Assembly (NCBI RefSeq): GCF_963576545.1
Contig: NC_083642.1
Coordinates: 7,516,901 to 7,580,900, forward strand
DNA from: Limanda limanda
Lineage: Eukaryota; Chordata; Actinopteri; Pleuronectiformes; Pleuronectidae
Length of the DNA: 64,000 nucleotides
Direction: 5' to 3'
Shown here in pieces: positions 10,882-25,800 of this stretch (positions are counted from its first letter, which is position 1; each line of letters opens with the position of its first letter). Under the pieces are notes generated by a model. That model saw only the letters and a list, made by a program, of their open reading frames with translations. It did not search any database and had not been told where the DNA came from. The translations under genes and the position numbers were made by a program.

Positions 10882-13800
10882 ATGAGAGACCAGCGTCATA
10901 TTTTCCTTCTCACCTACATGGTAGCGCTTGGTAAGAAAATAATATTTCCTACATTTATCGGACAAAATTTCTCCACGAGATGAAGTGGGTTTGTGGGAGA
11001 ATGTGTGTTTGAGTGTTTTAGGCTTAAAACAAATAGAATTTTTTTTTTCGTTTTACCAAAAAAAAAGTATTTTATGTAAAGTTACAAAGCCTTGTGAATG
11101 GACTCTTTCAACTTGAATATTTGTTGCTGAGCAGATATAGTTGCGTAAAATGAGTTTTGAGTGCTTTTAGAAAATAGCTGCCTGCTGCTATTCTTGGAAA
11201 CAACACTTATGAGACCTTTGAGAGAGAACAAACAGCAGAGCTGGGCTGTGGATTCTCTGTGAGTTCGTTTACGAGATTTTTCTATTATTTGATCTTAAAA
11301 AAATTTAAATATGATTAGTACAGCTTCAAGCTAAAACATTTTTGAAAAGCTCTAGTTATTTGACAATACATTCATCACATAATAAAAGGACAAATAAAGA
11401 TAACAAAGAATGGAAGGTTCTGGTGAATCCAGATTTTCTTGAACATTTGCAATATTCATATCCTCCCAAATCAATGCTGCTTGAGAACAGTGCATTTAAG
11501 GTTTAATTGTACATCAAGGTCAACAATTGGAAAATATCCAAGTAAGTATGTTAGTATTGGTTCGTATTTTAGGAAATATATATGAATATGTGTAAGAGTA
11601 TGAAGTTGGATAGATATGAAACCATTTGCCTCAGCTACACTTGGGTACAATTTTACTTTCTATCTACCTTTTCTTTGAATATGATCATTTGTGCAGAATC
11701 TTTTGTTAAATCTGAAACAATAATTGAGTAGAAACACTGTAGCCCTAAAGTAGATCAATGTTTTCTTAACATGTGAAGTGATAAGGCTTAACAAAGTTTA
11801 AATACAATATTCAAACTGTTGATTATTATTACTTCTACGGAATAAGATTAAAGCTTGCAAGAAAAAAACAAGTAATTTTTTTTAATTGCAGCCGCCCCTC
11901 TTTCCTTGGCTTTCAACATTGATGCAACAAATCCTGATGTCTATGCTGGTGAAAAGAAAGATTTCTTTGGATACAAAGTGCTTCAGTTCACGTCTGGCAC
12001 AGACAAAGGGTAAGTTTGCATGTTCAACCTGGAGGTTCAGTTGATTATTACTGTTGCTGATATCGCCATAATCCTTATGACTCAAGAAGTAGAAGCAGAA
12101 GATAAATTAGGTTTCCTTCTACTGCAGAGGTGTAAAGAACTGTCAGACGTTATTGTTGATCACTTTGACGGATGCATCCAGATCTTGCTGTTCATCACAA
12201 AAGCATGACTTCACATCCTGCTTCACACAGAGAGCATTTTCTTTGTGTTGAAATGGTGCTGCTCCTGCCACTTTGATTACTTCAATGGTTCAGACGACTG
12301 TTTTCATGGTTGTTCACTTCGTTCTAAGGATAATCGTCACTGCGCCGCTGCAGCTCAATGGATCTGGAGGAGTATGCAGACCTTACAAAAACCGAAGCAC
12401 CCAGTGTTTCAATGCTGAAGGTATACAAATACAGTGTTGAATACAGTCAATGTTACACAATTAACCACACACAAAGTACACTTCTCAACAATACAGAAAT
12501 GTGAGGCCTAAAAAAGAGACTTGATAATGTAGCTGAAATGCTTTGCATTATTCTAGTACTAATTAAATGCTACTTTCAGACATCACTGTGAAAGACGAAA
12601 CGTTACCAGTGAAGCTCCTCGGCCTGTCGATCGCCACAGACTCCACAAGCTCCCAGTTCACTGTAAGAAAATCACAAAGGCCAATAATTAGATAAAACCA
12701 TTACAAATCAATGTTATGAATCTAATATCCTTTACCTCTTATGTTTGGACTTAGGTTTGCAGCCCAAGTGTAGCCCATGAATGTAATGAAAACTCCTATC
12801 TGAACACTGTGTGTTACAAGATGACATATAGTCTTCAGACAATCTCCTCTTTCACTCCTGCTTTCCAAGGTAAGAGATGATGAAAGACTGGAAATGTCTC
12901 CATTGCTCACATCTTGTTCTACATGCTTTTGTCCAAACAAACAATGTTTTTATTCTGCATATTTCTTTTCAGAATGTACCAAAAAGACAGTGGACCTTGT
13001 CTTTCTTGTTGATGGATCAGGCAGTATGACCGGAACTGAGTTCAGAAAAAGTAAAGATTTCATAGTGGATATAATGGCCAGCCTTAAGAACACATCAATC
13101 AAGGTCACTGCTCCACTGCAACATTAAAGAGTTCATGACTTTTGTTTGTTGAATTATATACAAATGGTGTTATGTTAAATTGTATTGTGTTGTCTGTTTC
13201 ATGCATTTTCCAGTTCTCAGCAGTTCAGTTCTCCTCAAAGCACAGAACGGTATTTGACTTCAACGACTATCAAGATGGCAGCGCTCTTGAAAAACTAATG
13301 AAAGAACCCCACATGGAGGATCAGACCAACACACATGGAGCCCTCGAATTTGTGATGTGAGTTCAGTTAAGTTATAATTGTCGATTTATTAATATTTATA
13401 GATGGAGTTTTGTTTATTCTGAGCAATTAAAAAATCACTTTACTATTTGTTTTTTTCAGGATAAATATCTTTGAAAACCTAACTGCAGGTGCCTCTCCTG
13501 ATGCAATTAAAGTTCTGGTAATGATCACAGATGGGAATCCCAGTGACAGAGACAAAGGGATTATTAAAAAATATGATGAGAAACAGATCATTCGCTTTGT
13601 CATTGGGGTAAGCTGTGATATGATATGTTTTATTACTCTTCTTACTCTGTCTTATTTATGTTACTAGTTTACTTCTCTCGTCCTGTGTTCATCCTGCTGA
13701 GCTACAGTTGAAGTGTTTGGTTTATATACTGTGTATATATAGGGTGAATTCGGGTAATATGGGATATTTCTGCTGATGTTTATCAGAGGAATTAGACTCT

Positions 13801-16800
13801 AAGACTTAGAAGAAGACCTGTTGAATCTGGTACACAGATTGAGGGTCCCGCCCCTTCTGACTGCTACAGAGTGCTGGTCACCTGTTTATCCTATTTGTAT
13901 TTATATTGAACGCATTGCATTTAAAAATTCTGGTTCACAGGATATGCATTCCACATACAGACAGACATTCAGCTCATGGAACTCCTACAGAGATGCACAA
14001 TTGCACTTCTTAGAAAAGAACTGAAATGTTTGACCAGCAAAGCTTAAGTGTTTTCTCTTTAAATGGTAGTGTAACAATCATGTTAGAGCTCAGCCTTTCA
14101 GCCTGTGCTGTTTCTATTTACGACCTCAGACTTAGACGTGGGTCATAATATCAAACTGCATTCTGATTTCAGGTCAAAGACTTCTCGTTAGAAAGATTCA
14201 CAGCCATTGCTTCAAAACCAGCAGAGGACTATGTCTTTCCAATCGAGAACTACAACGGACTGGAAGGAATACTGGAAAAGTTTCAAAAAAGGATTTTTAA
14301 AATGGAAGGTGATATTGGATATTTTTCTTTCCTCTCTATCAAACAATGTTATAAAAAATACCATAGCCTATACACACCAATACTAGTGAACTAGTTTTGT
14401 TCCATATTTAGGAGGAGACTTGAAGGAGGAAATGGCTCAGAGTGGATTCAGTGCTGTCTTCTATAACGTGAGTAAAGTGAAAACAGACAAAAATCTGAGC
14501 ACATTCAAAATCCCAGTGGTTTTATACACAGGTGCAGACAAACAGTAGAGTTAATTCCCTCCTGAACAAAGCGGCTGTCTTGTTGAGGGACCACTGTTTA
14601 CAATCTTCCATTGTTTTTTCTGGATGAAACAACATTTCTCTAGTGCCCCAGTGGACCAACCAGTTTGACAGCAGTAGTTCAGACTGAGCATTCGACATAG
14701 CACCCACTGGTAGCTCCACTTTTCTCTGTGCTCTGACTAGCAATGCATTTCTCTGTTGACAGAATACGTTGATCCTGGGTTCAGTGGGCTCAAAGAGCTG
14801 GGGGGGCTCTCTCAGAGAGATCCATGAAGGAAAAGAAACACAAATTGAAGATCCACTAATGAAGAAGGACTCCTACATGGGTAAAGTCACATCAACAGTC
14901 ATTACCATATCACCTGCCCCTTTATTAAAATAGTTTATTTTGGCAGGAGACATGCAAAGGTAAATGACGATGTAACTGACATTTGAAGTAGCTGTAAAGC
15001 ACTGGGCTTCTTAAAAATGAACATTTCATGTGAGTGACATATCATGTTGTGACGGTCACTGTTGCAGGATACTCCATCTCTGTTGGCAAGAGGGACAATG
15101 CTTCTCTATACTTTGCGGGTGCACCAAGATTTGAGCACACAGGACAGGTCCTACTTTTCAGACGTGATGGTGGTAATTGGACCGCAGCCCAATCACTAAA
15201 TGGTACCCAGGTAGGTACACTGTCTTGAAAAGGTTGTTTACAATATGAGTTATTGAACATAATAACATAAACGTTTTGCTTAGCGTGCTAATTTTGCTTA
15301 ATCTGCCAGTGCAAGTTAACAAACGTCTTTTTGTTACGCAGCCCTTAGAGGCCGTCTCAATCATTTTTGGGTCATTTCTCATTAAAGTAGCTGTTCAATG
15401 ACGAACAAGAATGTGTGCAAGGTGCAGGTTTACTTTCACCTTTGAGACAGCATTGCTGGAACCCCTCACATATACCGCTACTGTGAAGAGACATCAGCAT
15501 TTACTTTGCAAAGTTACTCAGAAAGCTTCATGTAACAGGTGACCAGGCCCTGTTAGTAGTGTTTTTCATTAATGCAATCAAGGACATCAGCTAAATTATC
15601 ATGCAGCAAAGTTGCACTATTTTTGAGGTTTTGAAGAGGAAACCAGAAAACTCCCTTGCACTGGCCACTCTTCTTATTTTTTTTGAGGAATTGTGTGAGA
15701 AAATGACAGAGCTCTTGGAAGCAGAATACATGATTATCCTTACTCTACTCAAATACATGTTATACTCAAAACAATGTTTTAGCAAGTGTATGTTTAGACC
15801 CTCTGCATTTGTATGCCCCACATTTTCAGATTGGCTCCTACTTTGGTGCAGAGCTGTGCTCAGTAGATATCGACTCAGATGGTAACACTGACTTCCTGTT
15901 GGTGGGAGCTCCCCTGTTCTATCAGCCCCATGAGAAGAAAGAAGGCCGGATCTATGTCTACATACTGTCTGAGGAGGTGGGGGCAGCGATAAAGCTTAGA
16001 GATGCTTCTTATTTGTTTCCTTCACGTTTTTAATCGATGCATTTGTTTTCATAATGAATTGACTTCTACAGATGCAACTGGAAATTGTACTAAATGTGAC
16101 AGCATCCATGGGCAGATTTGGCACCACCATTTCCAGCCTTGCGGATCTTAACGGAGACGAACTCCGAGACGTTGCTGTTGGAGCCCCCCTTGAGGATGAT
16201 AACAGAGGGGCTGTGTACATCTACCTTGGTGACAGACGCAATGGCATACGCAGCAATTTCAGCCAGGTGAGCTCATCACTGACATGCTGTGGGTAGATTC
16301 ATCAACCACACATCAACCAGTGGTGCATCAAGGAAACCCAGTGAATACAGCATTAAGATGAACCACAATTTCACCAGGTCAAATCCACCATGGGGACGTT
16401 TGTTGAATCTTCCTAATTTCCTGTCATCTCTATACTGTCTGTCAAAATCTTTGACAGACATGTATTCATTCCTCATTACACAGTGTAAAATTGTCTTTTG
16501 AATCAAACAAAAACTCACATTAAAGGACATGATGACGAGGACGATATTATCATCAGAACATTTTTCAGTTGTTTCAGCTATAACCTCCAAAATGTTTGTG
16601 TTTAGTTTAGTTTAGTTCATTTCAAATGTTTTAAAAAGATAGAATTAAATACATTTATAGGAAAAAAATCACAAAATAATTAAACAACAACCTATGTAGT
16701 AGAAAACCACAACATAAATATTCAGTCCTCTCTATGGAAGCCGCCAGGTTTCTTGTAGTAGCCATGACTGGACAAACTAAACACCCTTTGAGTTTTTATG

Positions 16801-19800
16801 AACACTGAAGGTTAACACAGGTTCTCTATCATGTTTGGAAGGGGAGGGTGAGGTGAGGGGGATTCAGCACATGACACTACACCACTAGATTTCACTAAAT
16901 TCTACACACAGCAACTATAAATTCCACCAGATCCATGAGTTTCAATGCATGTGACTTTAAAATCAGATTATTAGATTGTTCCTGATATCCAATTTCATGT
17001 ATGATCCTTATGGCTCCTTTTTGTTAGTGAGCAAAGTGGCTGCAGTCTGGTTTCGTAGATGTTGCCCCATCTATCAAGCATCATCTGTTTCCACCACCTC
17101 TCTAATGAGTAACTTAGAATTTATAGGCGAATCGTGCACACTTTAAATTTTCCAATCTTTTATTCCAGAGAATCATGGGACAGGGAATAAGACCTGAGAT
17201 GAGATTCTTCGGACAGGCCATTGATGGGCGCATTGACCTCGGAGAGGACGGACTTCCAGATATTTTGATCGGATCCCAGGGCATGGCTGTTGTCTTGAGG
17301 TATGGATACTGTGTGCGTTAAAGGTTCAGTGTGTCAGATTTAGGTGAAAAGATCTACTGGCAGAAAGTGAATATAAAATAATCCTAGTGATGTTTCACTA
17401 GTGTGTTTCATCTAAATTGTAAGAATCATTGTTTTATTTTCCCTAGAATGGGCCCTTTATATTTAAATACTTTATATTTACATTGGAAGCAGGTCCTCTC
17501 TACAGAGGCCGCCATGTTTTTTTTATAGTAGCCCAAACTGGACAAACTAAACACTGTTGATTTTTTATGACAACTTAAGGTTTCCAGAGGTTCTGTGTCA
17601 TGTTGAAAAGGGGAGAGTGGGGTGAGTGGTATTCAGCTGCAACATGCAATTTCATCACTAGATGTCACTAAATACTACTAACTGAACCTTAAAGACTATG
17701 GCCAAGTCTGAATCAGAATCAGATAAAAAAGGGTTTTTGAGTGAACACATTACCTGAGAACCTACTTAGCACTATAAGTAACCTATAACATATTAATTAA
17801 ATGTTATAAATTAAAGAAATTACAATATCAAATCTGTTCAAATATACAGAAAATGTCTCATAAGCTGATTTCAAAATATAGGTCAGTTTTTTTTGCAGTT
17901 GCAATATTTCTACAATAATAAAGCAGTGTTTACATCCAGGCTGGTATAAAGCGGGACCAAAGGAACTAATATCAACCGTCTCCTATATGACCTACCAAAA
18001 TATGATTCAACTCTATGCAAGACTCTTTAAAAATAAGCTTCTTGTAATGGAAATTTACTTAATAACGTCTTAGTTTATCCCTACAACAGACATTTCCATC
18101 TAGGGCACAGCTCGACATAAACTTTATGGTGCACACACTTTCTAGCATGTGAGCCCTAAGTCTTTTCATGTATTGCAGAAGTTGATCCTGAGGTCATCTG
18201 AATTCTAGTGACCTTTGCTTTAGTCTGTGGTTGGACTGTGTTTTTTTGATGAACACTCACCCTAACCACCCAACCATACATGATACTAGTTCCTCTCTAA
18301 CACATTTAGGATGCACTGTTACAGACTATATGTTCCAGTCACAGAACAATACATTCACACACACCGCCCCCCTGGGTATTTTGGGTGAGGAGGTATCCAA
18401 CACACACGTTTCCTCTCACTTTCTACCTCCACCTTCACTGTGTGATCCTTTCTGCAAACAGCTTTTACAAATAAACTTACAAAGACAACTTGTCGCAGAA
18501 CCTCGTTTGTTAGACCACAGTCTAATGATACATTTTTTTATCTCTTAAAATTAATTTAATACATTTGTATCTTTAATCAATATCTTTCAGGTCCCGTCCT
18601 GTCTTCAACGTCACCGCACATCTCTCTTTTCTTCCTAAGGAAATAAGCACTGAGGAGATTAACTGTGTGGACCAAACAGATGAAAGTGTACCCATGGGGA
18701 TCTTAAAAGTCTGCTTTGAAATGGTAGAAAACACAAAGAGCAACGCTGGTAAGTACCGAAGCCAATGAACAGATTTATTAAGAGCTGCCAATAGTGCACA
18801 CCCTATCAATGAGGTACTTGAATCTTGCTGTGTGTCCTTATAGACGTGATGAGCTCAGGACTGAACATCTCATACATGCTTAATGTGGATCCAGTGAGAC
18901 AAACCTACCGAGGTTTCTTTGGAAATGACAAGAAAGCCAGGAGTCTTACTTCCACCTGCAACCTGACGGCTAATGAAACTTGCTTCCAGTACCCTGTCAA
19001 CATGCCTGTATGGAGACCAATTCATTCACACTCATACTCTACACATATGTTTTAGAGCACCTACCACCTATATATAAATATCATCCATGTCGCTACACTG
19101 TAAATTGCTTCCATAACCAACACCAGTTGTTCTGAAATTGGGATCAGAGGACCCTAAGAAATGGACCCTAAGAAATGTTTTTAGTTGTTCTCACAAAACT
19201 TGTAGAAATATGAAAAGTAGGCTAGGTTTAATATTCCAAGGGACATGTGTGAGGGGTCCTAGCAATATTTTCTATAGGGAGACAATGGCCAGAAAAAAAT
19301 GGAGGAGCTCTGTCCTACACGACACACTATAAAATGTTGTGTAGGGCGGAGTAAAAAATGAGCGAAATGTTTTGAGCACATGACCTCTGCAACAGACGCA
19401 TCGAAATTGTGTATAGTTGTGTTTTCACAATTCGCTTAAGGATTTTAACACTTTGTCTCAAACAGAAATGTTCCTCTGAGGAAAACACTGAAATGTTTGC
19501 TATCAGTATAGAAATCTGCTGCATGCTTTAGTTTACTTGTTTTCTGTTGTTGTTGTTTATTCAAGCTCAAAGACTCACCGACCCACCTCTCCATGTAGCA
19601 ATACCTTTTTTGTCACATCATGATACATTAAACTGATAAAACTGGACTCCAGTTACACTAGCCGTCAAAATCTTGTACATTTATTTGATATTTTCTCATG
19701 TTCATGCTGAAATCAATTTCTAAAATGAAAAATCTCTACTGTGTGATTATGTCTTCAACAATATGCAGATGACTTCTCTTCCTTTCTCATAGAAATGTCT

Positions 19801-22800
19801 GAAAGACACTTTTTCACCCATCACCATCAAATTCAACTTTTCCCAAGTCGACATTGAGAGTGCGAGTGCCGTCCTGAACGTGGACAGCAGCAGGTCGGCT
19901 AGTGTTGAGGTATGTGCACTGCAGATGGCTGCAGGCCGTCACACAGAGTTGTATCCTTACAGACGCTCTCTTAACAGGTTCCAAACTAAGATGAAATGGA
20001 TGTCCCACAAAATCCTATGGTGACTTCACTCTCTTTTTCTGTGAAGGCAACGTTTATAACTACTTTCCTCATCATGCCCGAGTACGAGTGGAACGACACA
20101 ATCGTGATGACCGTTACTGAAAAAAGGTAGAGGCCTTCTTATGCAATCCAACACACACAGCAAAGTCAAACATTTAAATGAAAATATCATTTACTATCAT
20201 TGCAAATTGTATTTGTGAAGTCCATATTCACAAATCCCAATTTGCCTGATAGAGCTTAACAAGGTGGGACATTCTCTGTCCTTAACCCTCAGCAAGAGTG
20301 AAAACATTTTAACAGAGGAAAACATTTAGAAACCGCAGAGAGAGACACATGTGAGGAATCCCTCTACAAGGACGGACAGAAGTGCAAAAGACGCCTCATG
20401 TAACAGAGAGCATCAAAATAACATTTACAGCATTCATGAAAAAATATGTTGTCGATAAAAGGAGAGGTGTGTCAAGTTTAAATAGCCCATATTGTGTCAA
20501 ATACATTTTCTGGGCTTTTACTATCCGTAATGACTTGAAGGGGCTCAGTAGTGACCCTCAAAGTATGACAATTGCAATCCGGGTTCTTTTTCACTCAGTC
20601 CATTCTAAGAAATATGTTGTGGAAAGGTCGTGTTTCCTACTTCCTCCCCTGTATGAGTCATATGGGATCGCACTCGTCTCTCAGCTCCACCCAGCCGGTA
20701 CCAGTCCAGACACCGAATGTGACACCAAGCACACTTGTTGCTCAGCTAGCAGCTTGTTAGCTACCACAGACTAACCACAACAAACAACACTGAAGAAACA
20801 CTGCAACGTGTAGGGATCATAGACTGTATATATAGAACACTTTATACTTCCTCATTTCGATACATTAAAATAAACCTAAATGCTATACATCAAGTTTTCT
20901 AAACCTTTTTTGTACTGTTCATGTTTAACTCAATTTTTTTCATTTGCATGTTTTGATATCATTTAATGGCACCAAAGTAGAACATGTAGTGCAACTATCT
21001 GCTTCTTGCCCTGTATTTCCAAATAAGCAGCAATCTTTTTTGTACAGGTTCCCTTTGAAAAGCAATGTGCAAAAAAACGACAACTGTGTTGCTGAGCTCG
21101 AGGTGGATTTCAACTTCATGTACGTTCGACATGTGATCAAACACCGGACAGCATCTGTAATGTTGGCATCGTGCGACCAGTAAGAAGTACTCTGTGTCTC
21201 CTAGGACTCCTGCCTTATTGGTGGCAGAAGATAGCTACTTCAACGTGAGTGTAAAACTGTCCAATTATGGTGATGATTCATACAACACCAGCCTCACCAT
21301 GCACTATCTTCCTGGCCTCTCCTTCTCCAGGATGATTATTACAGAGGTGATGTAAACATTTTATTTTATTCTTAATTACATATGAGGGGTATTCTCCATC
21401 TTTTCCTATGTTCTATAATGGGACAGCTTTTGACTCTGCTGAACGACACTATGTGTTCGGTTTAAAAAAGGCATAGAGGTAATGATGTCTGATCTTCTGA
21501 CCTAGCATCATGGCTTCATTTATTTTCTAATAAACAGTCAAAGTCGTGCAAGTATCACAGCATTGTATTTAAATGTTAAGCTCATCCTTCTTTGTTCATG
21601 TTTTTCCTTCAAACAGGCGACTAGACCAACGCTCCACAGCTGTCATGATCTTGACGGGGTGCTTGACAAAACTGTGTGCGGCGTCGGCCTTCCTGTGTAT
21701 CGCAGCAGATCTGCTGTGAGTCAAACTGCAGCCACTTCACAGCAGACAGAAGTGAACTACTATAAATGATGAACTCAAACTACTTTGACCTTTGAAGACG
21801 TTTGGTGACTTCTCTCTCTTTTTCTGTGAAGGCAACATTTATAACTACTTTCCTCATCATGCCCGAGTACGAGTGGAACGACACAATCGTGATGACCGTT
21901 ACTGGAAGAAGGTAGAGGCCTTCTCATGCAATCCAACACACACAGCAAAGCCAAACATTTAAATGAAAATATAATTTACTATCATTGCAAATTATATTTG
22001 TGAAGTCCATATTCACAAATCCCAATTTGCCTGATAGAGCTTAACAAGGTGGGACATTCTCTGTCCTTAACCCTCAGCAAGAGTGAAAACATTTTAACAG
22101 AGGAAAACATTTAGAAACCGCAGAGAGAGACACATGTGAGGAATCCCTCTACAAGGACGGACAGAAGTGCAAAAGACGCCTCATGTAACAGAGAGCATCA
22201 AAATAACATTTACAGCATTCATGAAAAAATATGTTGTCGATAAAAGGAGAGGTGTGTCAAAGTTTAAATAGCCCATATTGTGTCAAATACATTTTCTGGG
22301 CTTTTACTATCCGTAATGACTTGAAGGGGCTCAGTAGTGACCCTCAAAGTATGACAACCGTCAGTCCGGGTTCTTTTTCACTCAGTCCATTCTAAGAAAT
22401 ATGTTGTGGAAAGGTCGTGTTTCCTACTTCCTCCCCTGTATGAGTCATATGGGATCGCACCATGGATCGCACTCGTCTCTCAGCTCCACCCAGCCGGTAC
22501 CAGTCCAGACATCGAAAGTGACACCAAGCACTTGTTGCTCAGCTAGCAGCTTGTTAGCTACCACAGGCTAACCAAAGAAGAAGAACCAAAGAAGAAGAAG
22601 AAGAATTCCTCTTAATTCCTCTTAAGAACGTTACTATTCAAGACCAGCGGTATATCATCTTATACCTCATATTAAATCCCAGAAAGGTGTCAAATATGGG
22701 CCCTTAAAAGTATTTATACAAAAGAAAATGTTTGACAGAGATGAAGGGCGCAGCAATGACAATTGTAATGATAGAGGAATTGCCAGTAAAGGTATACGTA

Positions 22801-25800
22801 GGAATATTGTATATCTAAACAATCAAGTTCTTATCATAATCCGTCACGATCCATGACCACGATGTGGCCACAGAAGTGATCCTGGATCTGCTGCGATAAA
22901 GCTCAGTCAAGTCAAGTCAAGTCAGCAACATGTATTGAAAAAAAAAACATGTGTCATGTGTCCCCCGGCAATCTAAAAATATAGCAGCAGAATTAAAGGA
23001 CTTAGACAGACCTGAACCAGCTCTAACTATAAGCTTTATCAATCAGGAAGGTTTCAAGCCGATTGATAAATGTAGAGGGTGTCTGCCTCCTGAACTGACA
23101 CTGGGACATGATTCCACAGCAGAGGAGCTTAGATAGATAGTTGACAGATGGATGTACTTTATTGTATTTCAACAGCATGTCAAGGGTATTTCACAAAGAG
23201 CAAAAAAAAAAGAAACATAACAGAGAACTTCTGCAAGTGACTCATAGTTGTACCCCTCTGACTTTCAGTACAACAAACCCTTTTCTATGTTTAGAGACTT
23301 TACAGATGACTAGTATGCTTGAATACTTAACTACCAGTTCTCACAATAACTGCTCTGTTGCTTTCTCAGTGATAACGCGAACATCACCGAGAGCAATACC
23401 CTGACCAAAAGTATCCCACTGCAATTTGAAATTAAAATGGGACTGACAGTGTAAGTATGAGTGTCTTAATAAATACCATGTTGTAATGGTAGCTCATATT
23501 TGACCCAAGAATATCTGATCAATTTGATAAATGTATTATTGCATAATATATCCCACAGCACACTGTTAACATCTTGTGGTCTTTTCAGGAAAGAAGGCAC
23601 CACCACATATCTGAACTTCACAGCAGAAGAGGCTGCACCTAAAAAAATGGAGATTATATACCAGGTAAAAAACTTCTAAAAATCTGTCTTTCAATGTTCT
23701 CAACAACATTCACCCAATAGACTTCAGCTGCATGGATGGTCAAGTGTTCTGGGTGAGAAGCTGTTGCCAAGCAACAATTCACCACTATTAAAAAGAACAT
23801 CTAGCGTAACAATAGTAGCATACTATCATCCAATCATCAGCCAGACAGAGACATGTATTGTGAACGTGCAAACCCAACAACCAACCACACAGCTCTTCAG
23901 TTTAACACTTACACAACAGCCTAAGTTTTTCAGATGAGGAGTAGATTTATCTTCAAATCACTGAGCAGCTTGACAAATAATACCAAATGATAGGTTACAA
24001 TAAGTTAGGTTTACTGATGGTTTGTAATATTTAAGGAGTGATATCTATCAACCTTTCTGACAGGCGTTACATGTCGATATGTGATTTTCTAGTCTTGATT
24101 ACCTGTCAAAGCTCTTTACAGTACATATTTGACATTCACACACATTCATATGGTGCATATACTGCATGTGCAGCACTTTCTCTATCATACATAATCACAC
24201 GCTAGCTTAGCCGCCATCAGAGGCGATTTGGTGTTGAGTATCTTTCCCAAGGACACACAGCATGTGGGAGACTGGGATCAAACTGCCAACTTTCTGGTTA
24301 GTGGACAATCCACCTCATGATTCAGTTCAAGTCTATTGTATTTGAATAGTGGCAAATCAAAACATACATGATCTCAAGGCACTTTACATAGTAAGGTCGA
24401 AACCAAACCATTCCCATGACCAGCAAACTCTAACCACATCATACACTGTCATGCTGAATGTGTCAGAAAACAGTTGTCCACTTACCAACTCAACTTTCAC
24501 TAGCTAGTTGCTGGATTTACAGATTGGAGGTGGGCTGGTTGAATACATCATGAAAGTATAACCTAACATGTGTTTCTTTATGTAGGTTTGTATGAACTAA
24601 AAAATACACCAAATGTCAATCACTGGGCTTTAGGAGCTTGCAGTTATGTTTGTTTACAACAACCGGTTGAGCAGTTTCCTCAAAGACAAGCCAGTAGCAT
24701 CAATCTTCTCATCTGACTTGACAGGAATATGAATTAGCATATACTGTATCCCCAAAATGTTGAACTAATCTTTTTAAATGGACCAAGTGTCTCTCACCAT
24801 TCACAGATTTATAATCCAGGTTTTAAGGCTTTTCCTGTCAACGTGTCTCTGTTCTTCCCAACGCAACTGGAACATAACTTTGAAATGAAGGATTATCAAG
24901 TGTTTGTCCAGCAGGTAATTTGTTAACTACCACAACACTTCTAACTGATAATGCTCCTGTGTAGGAAATTCCAAACTCTTAATACTCACATTTACTTTCT
25001 CTCTTTTAAGAACAAAACTCAATGCAGAATCCCTGATCTCAAAGCTGATGTAAGTGAAACATATACAGTGTCGAAATATTCTCAATGAACATGTACTGAA
25101 CCTACAAGTCTCAAATAAACCGCTGATGTGTTACAGCACTGCTCGCCAGAAGAACACCACAAAATCATTGCATGTGACACATTCATCCTGGACAAGGAGT
25201 CGTCCACTGAGTTCACATTGTCAGGAGAAGCACATTTTAGGGATCTCGAAAAGCATGCAGAGGTATGAAGTGACAACACACACACTGACAGAATACATAC
25301 CACAGTAAACCATTGAAAGCGCTGAATATATATCTAATTAATGTGCACATTGCAGAATAATGCCTTTCTGAAACGATACACCGGAGACAGCGGGGAGGTG
25401 AAATTCAAAAGCTCCATAGGTGTTGAATTTGACGGGCGACACTACGTGCTGGTTTCTCGTAAACAAGAGGTTTGCTGATGTTCCACCACAGTATTATCCT
25501 TTCAAAGATGCTGATAAAAAAAAATTCCACGATACCTAATTTATCATGTTCATTAAAAACAGAGAAAAGATGGATTTATGGAGACGTCTCATAAATCTTG
25601 CTCATGGAAAGACAACGATCCAACCATGAAATGGGTAAATTCAGTCTTTTCACAAACAGCTCAAACTATGTTGTTTTTTAGATCCACAGACTCAGGTTTC
25701 ACTACAAAACCTTTTTCTGCCAACAGAGTGAAGTTCTGGTTGAGTTCATAATTCTCCCCAATCGACTGCTCAGCATCTTTACTGGAGTTGGATTGGGTTT

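Noticed and set aside
22951..23136. 61-codon frame in unit 2 intron 22
   Set aside because: It lies in a dispersed fish repeat that I recognise from other introns.
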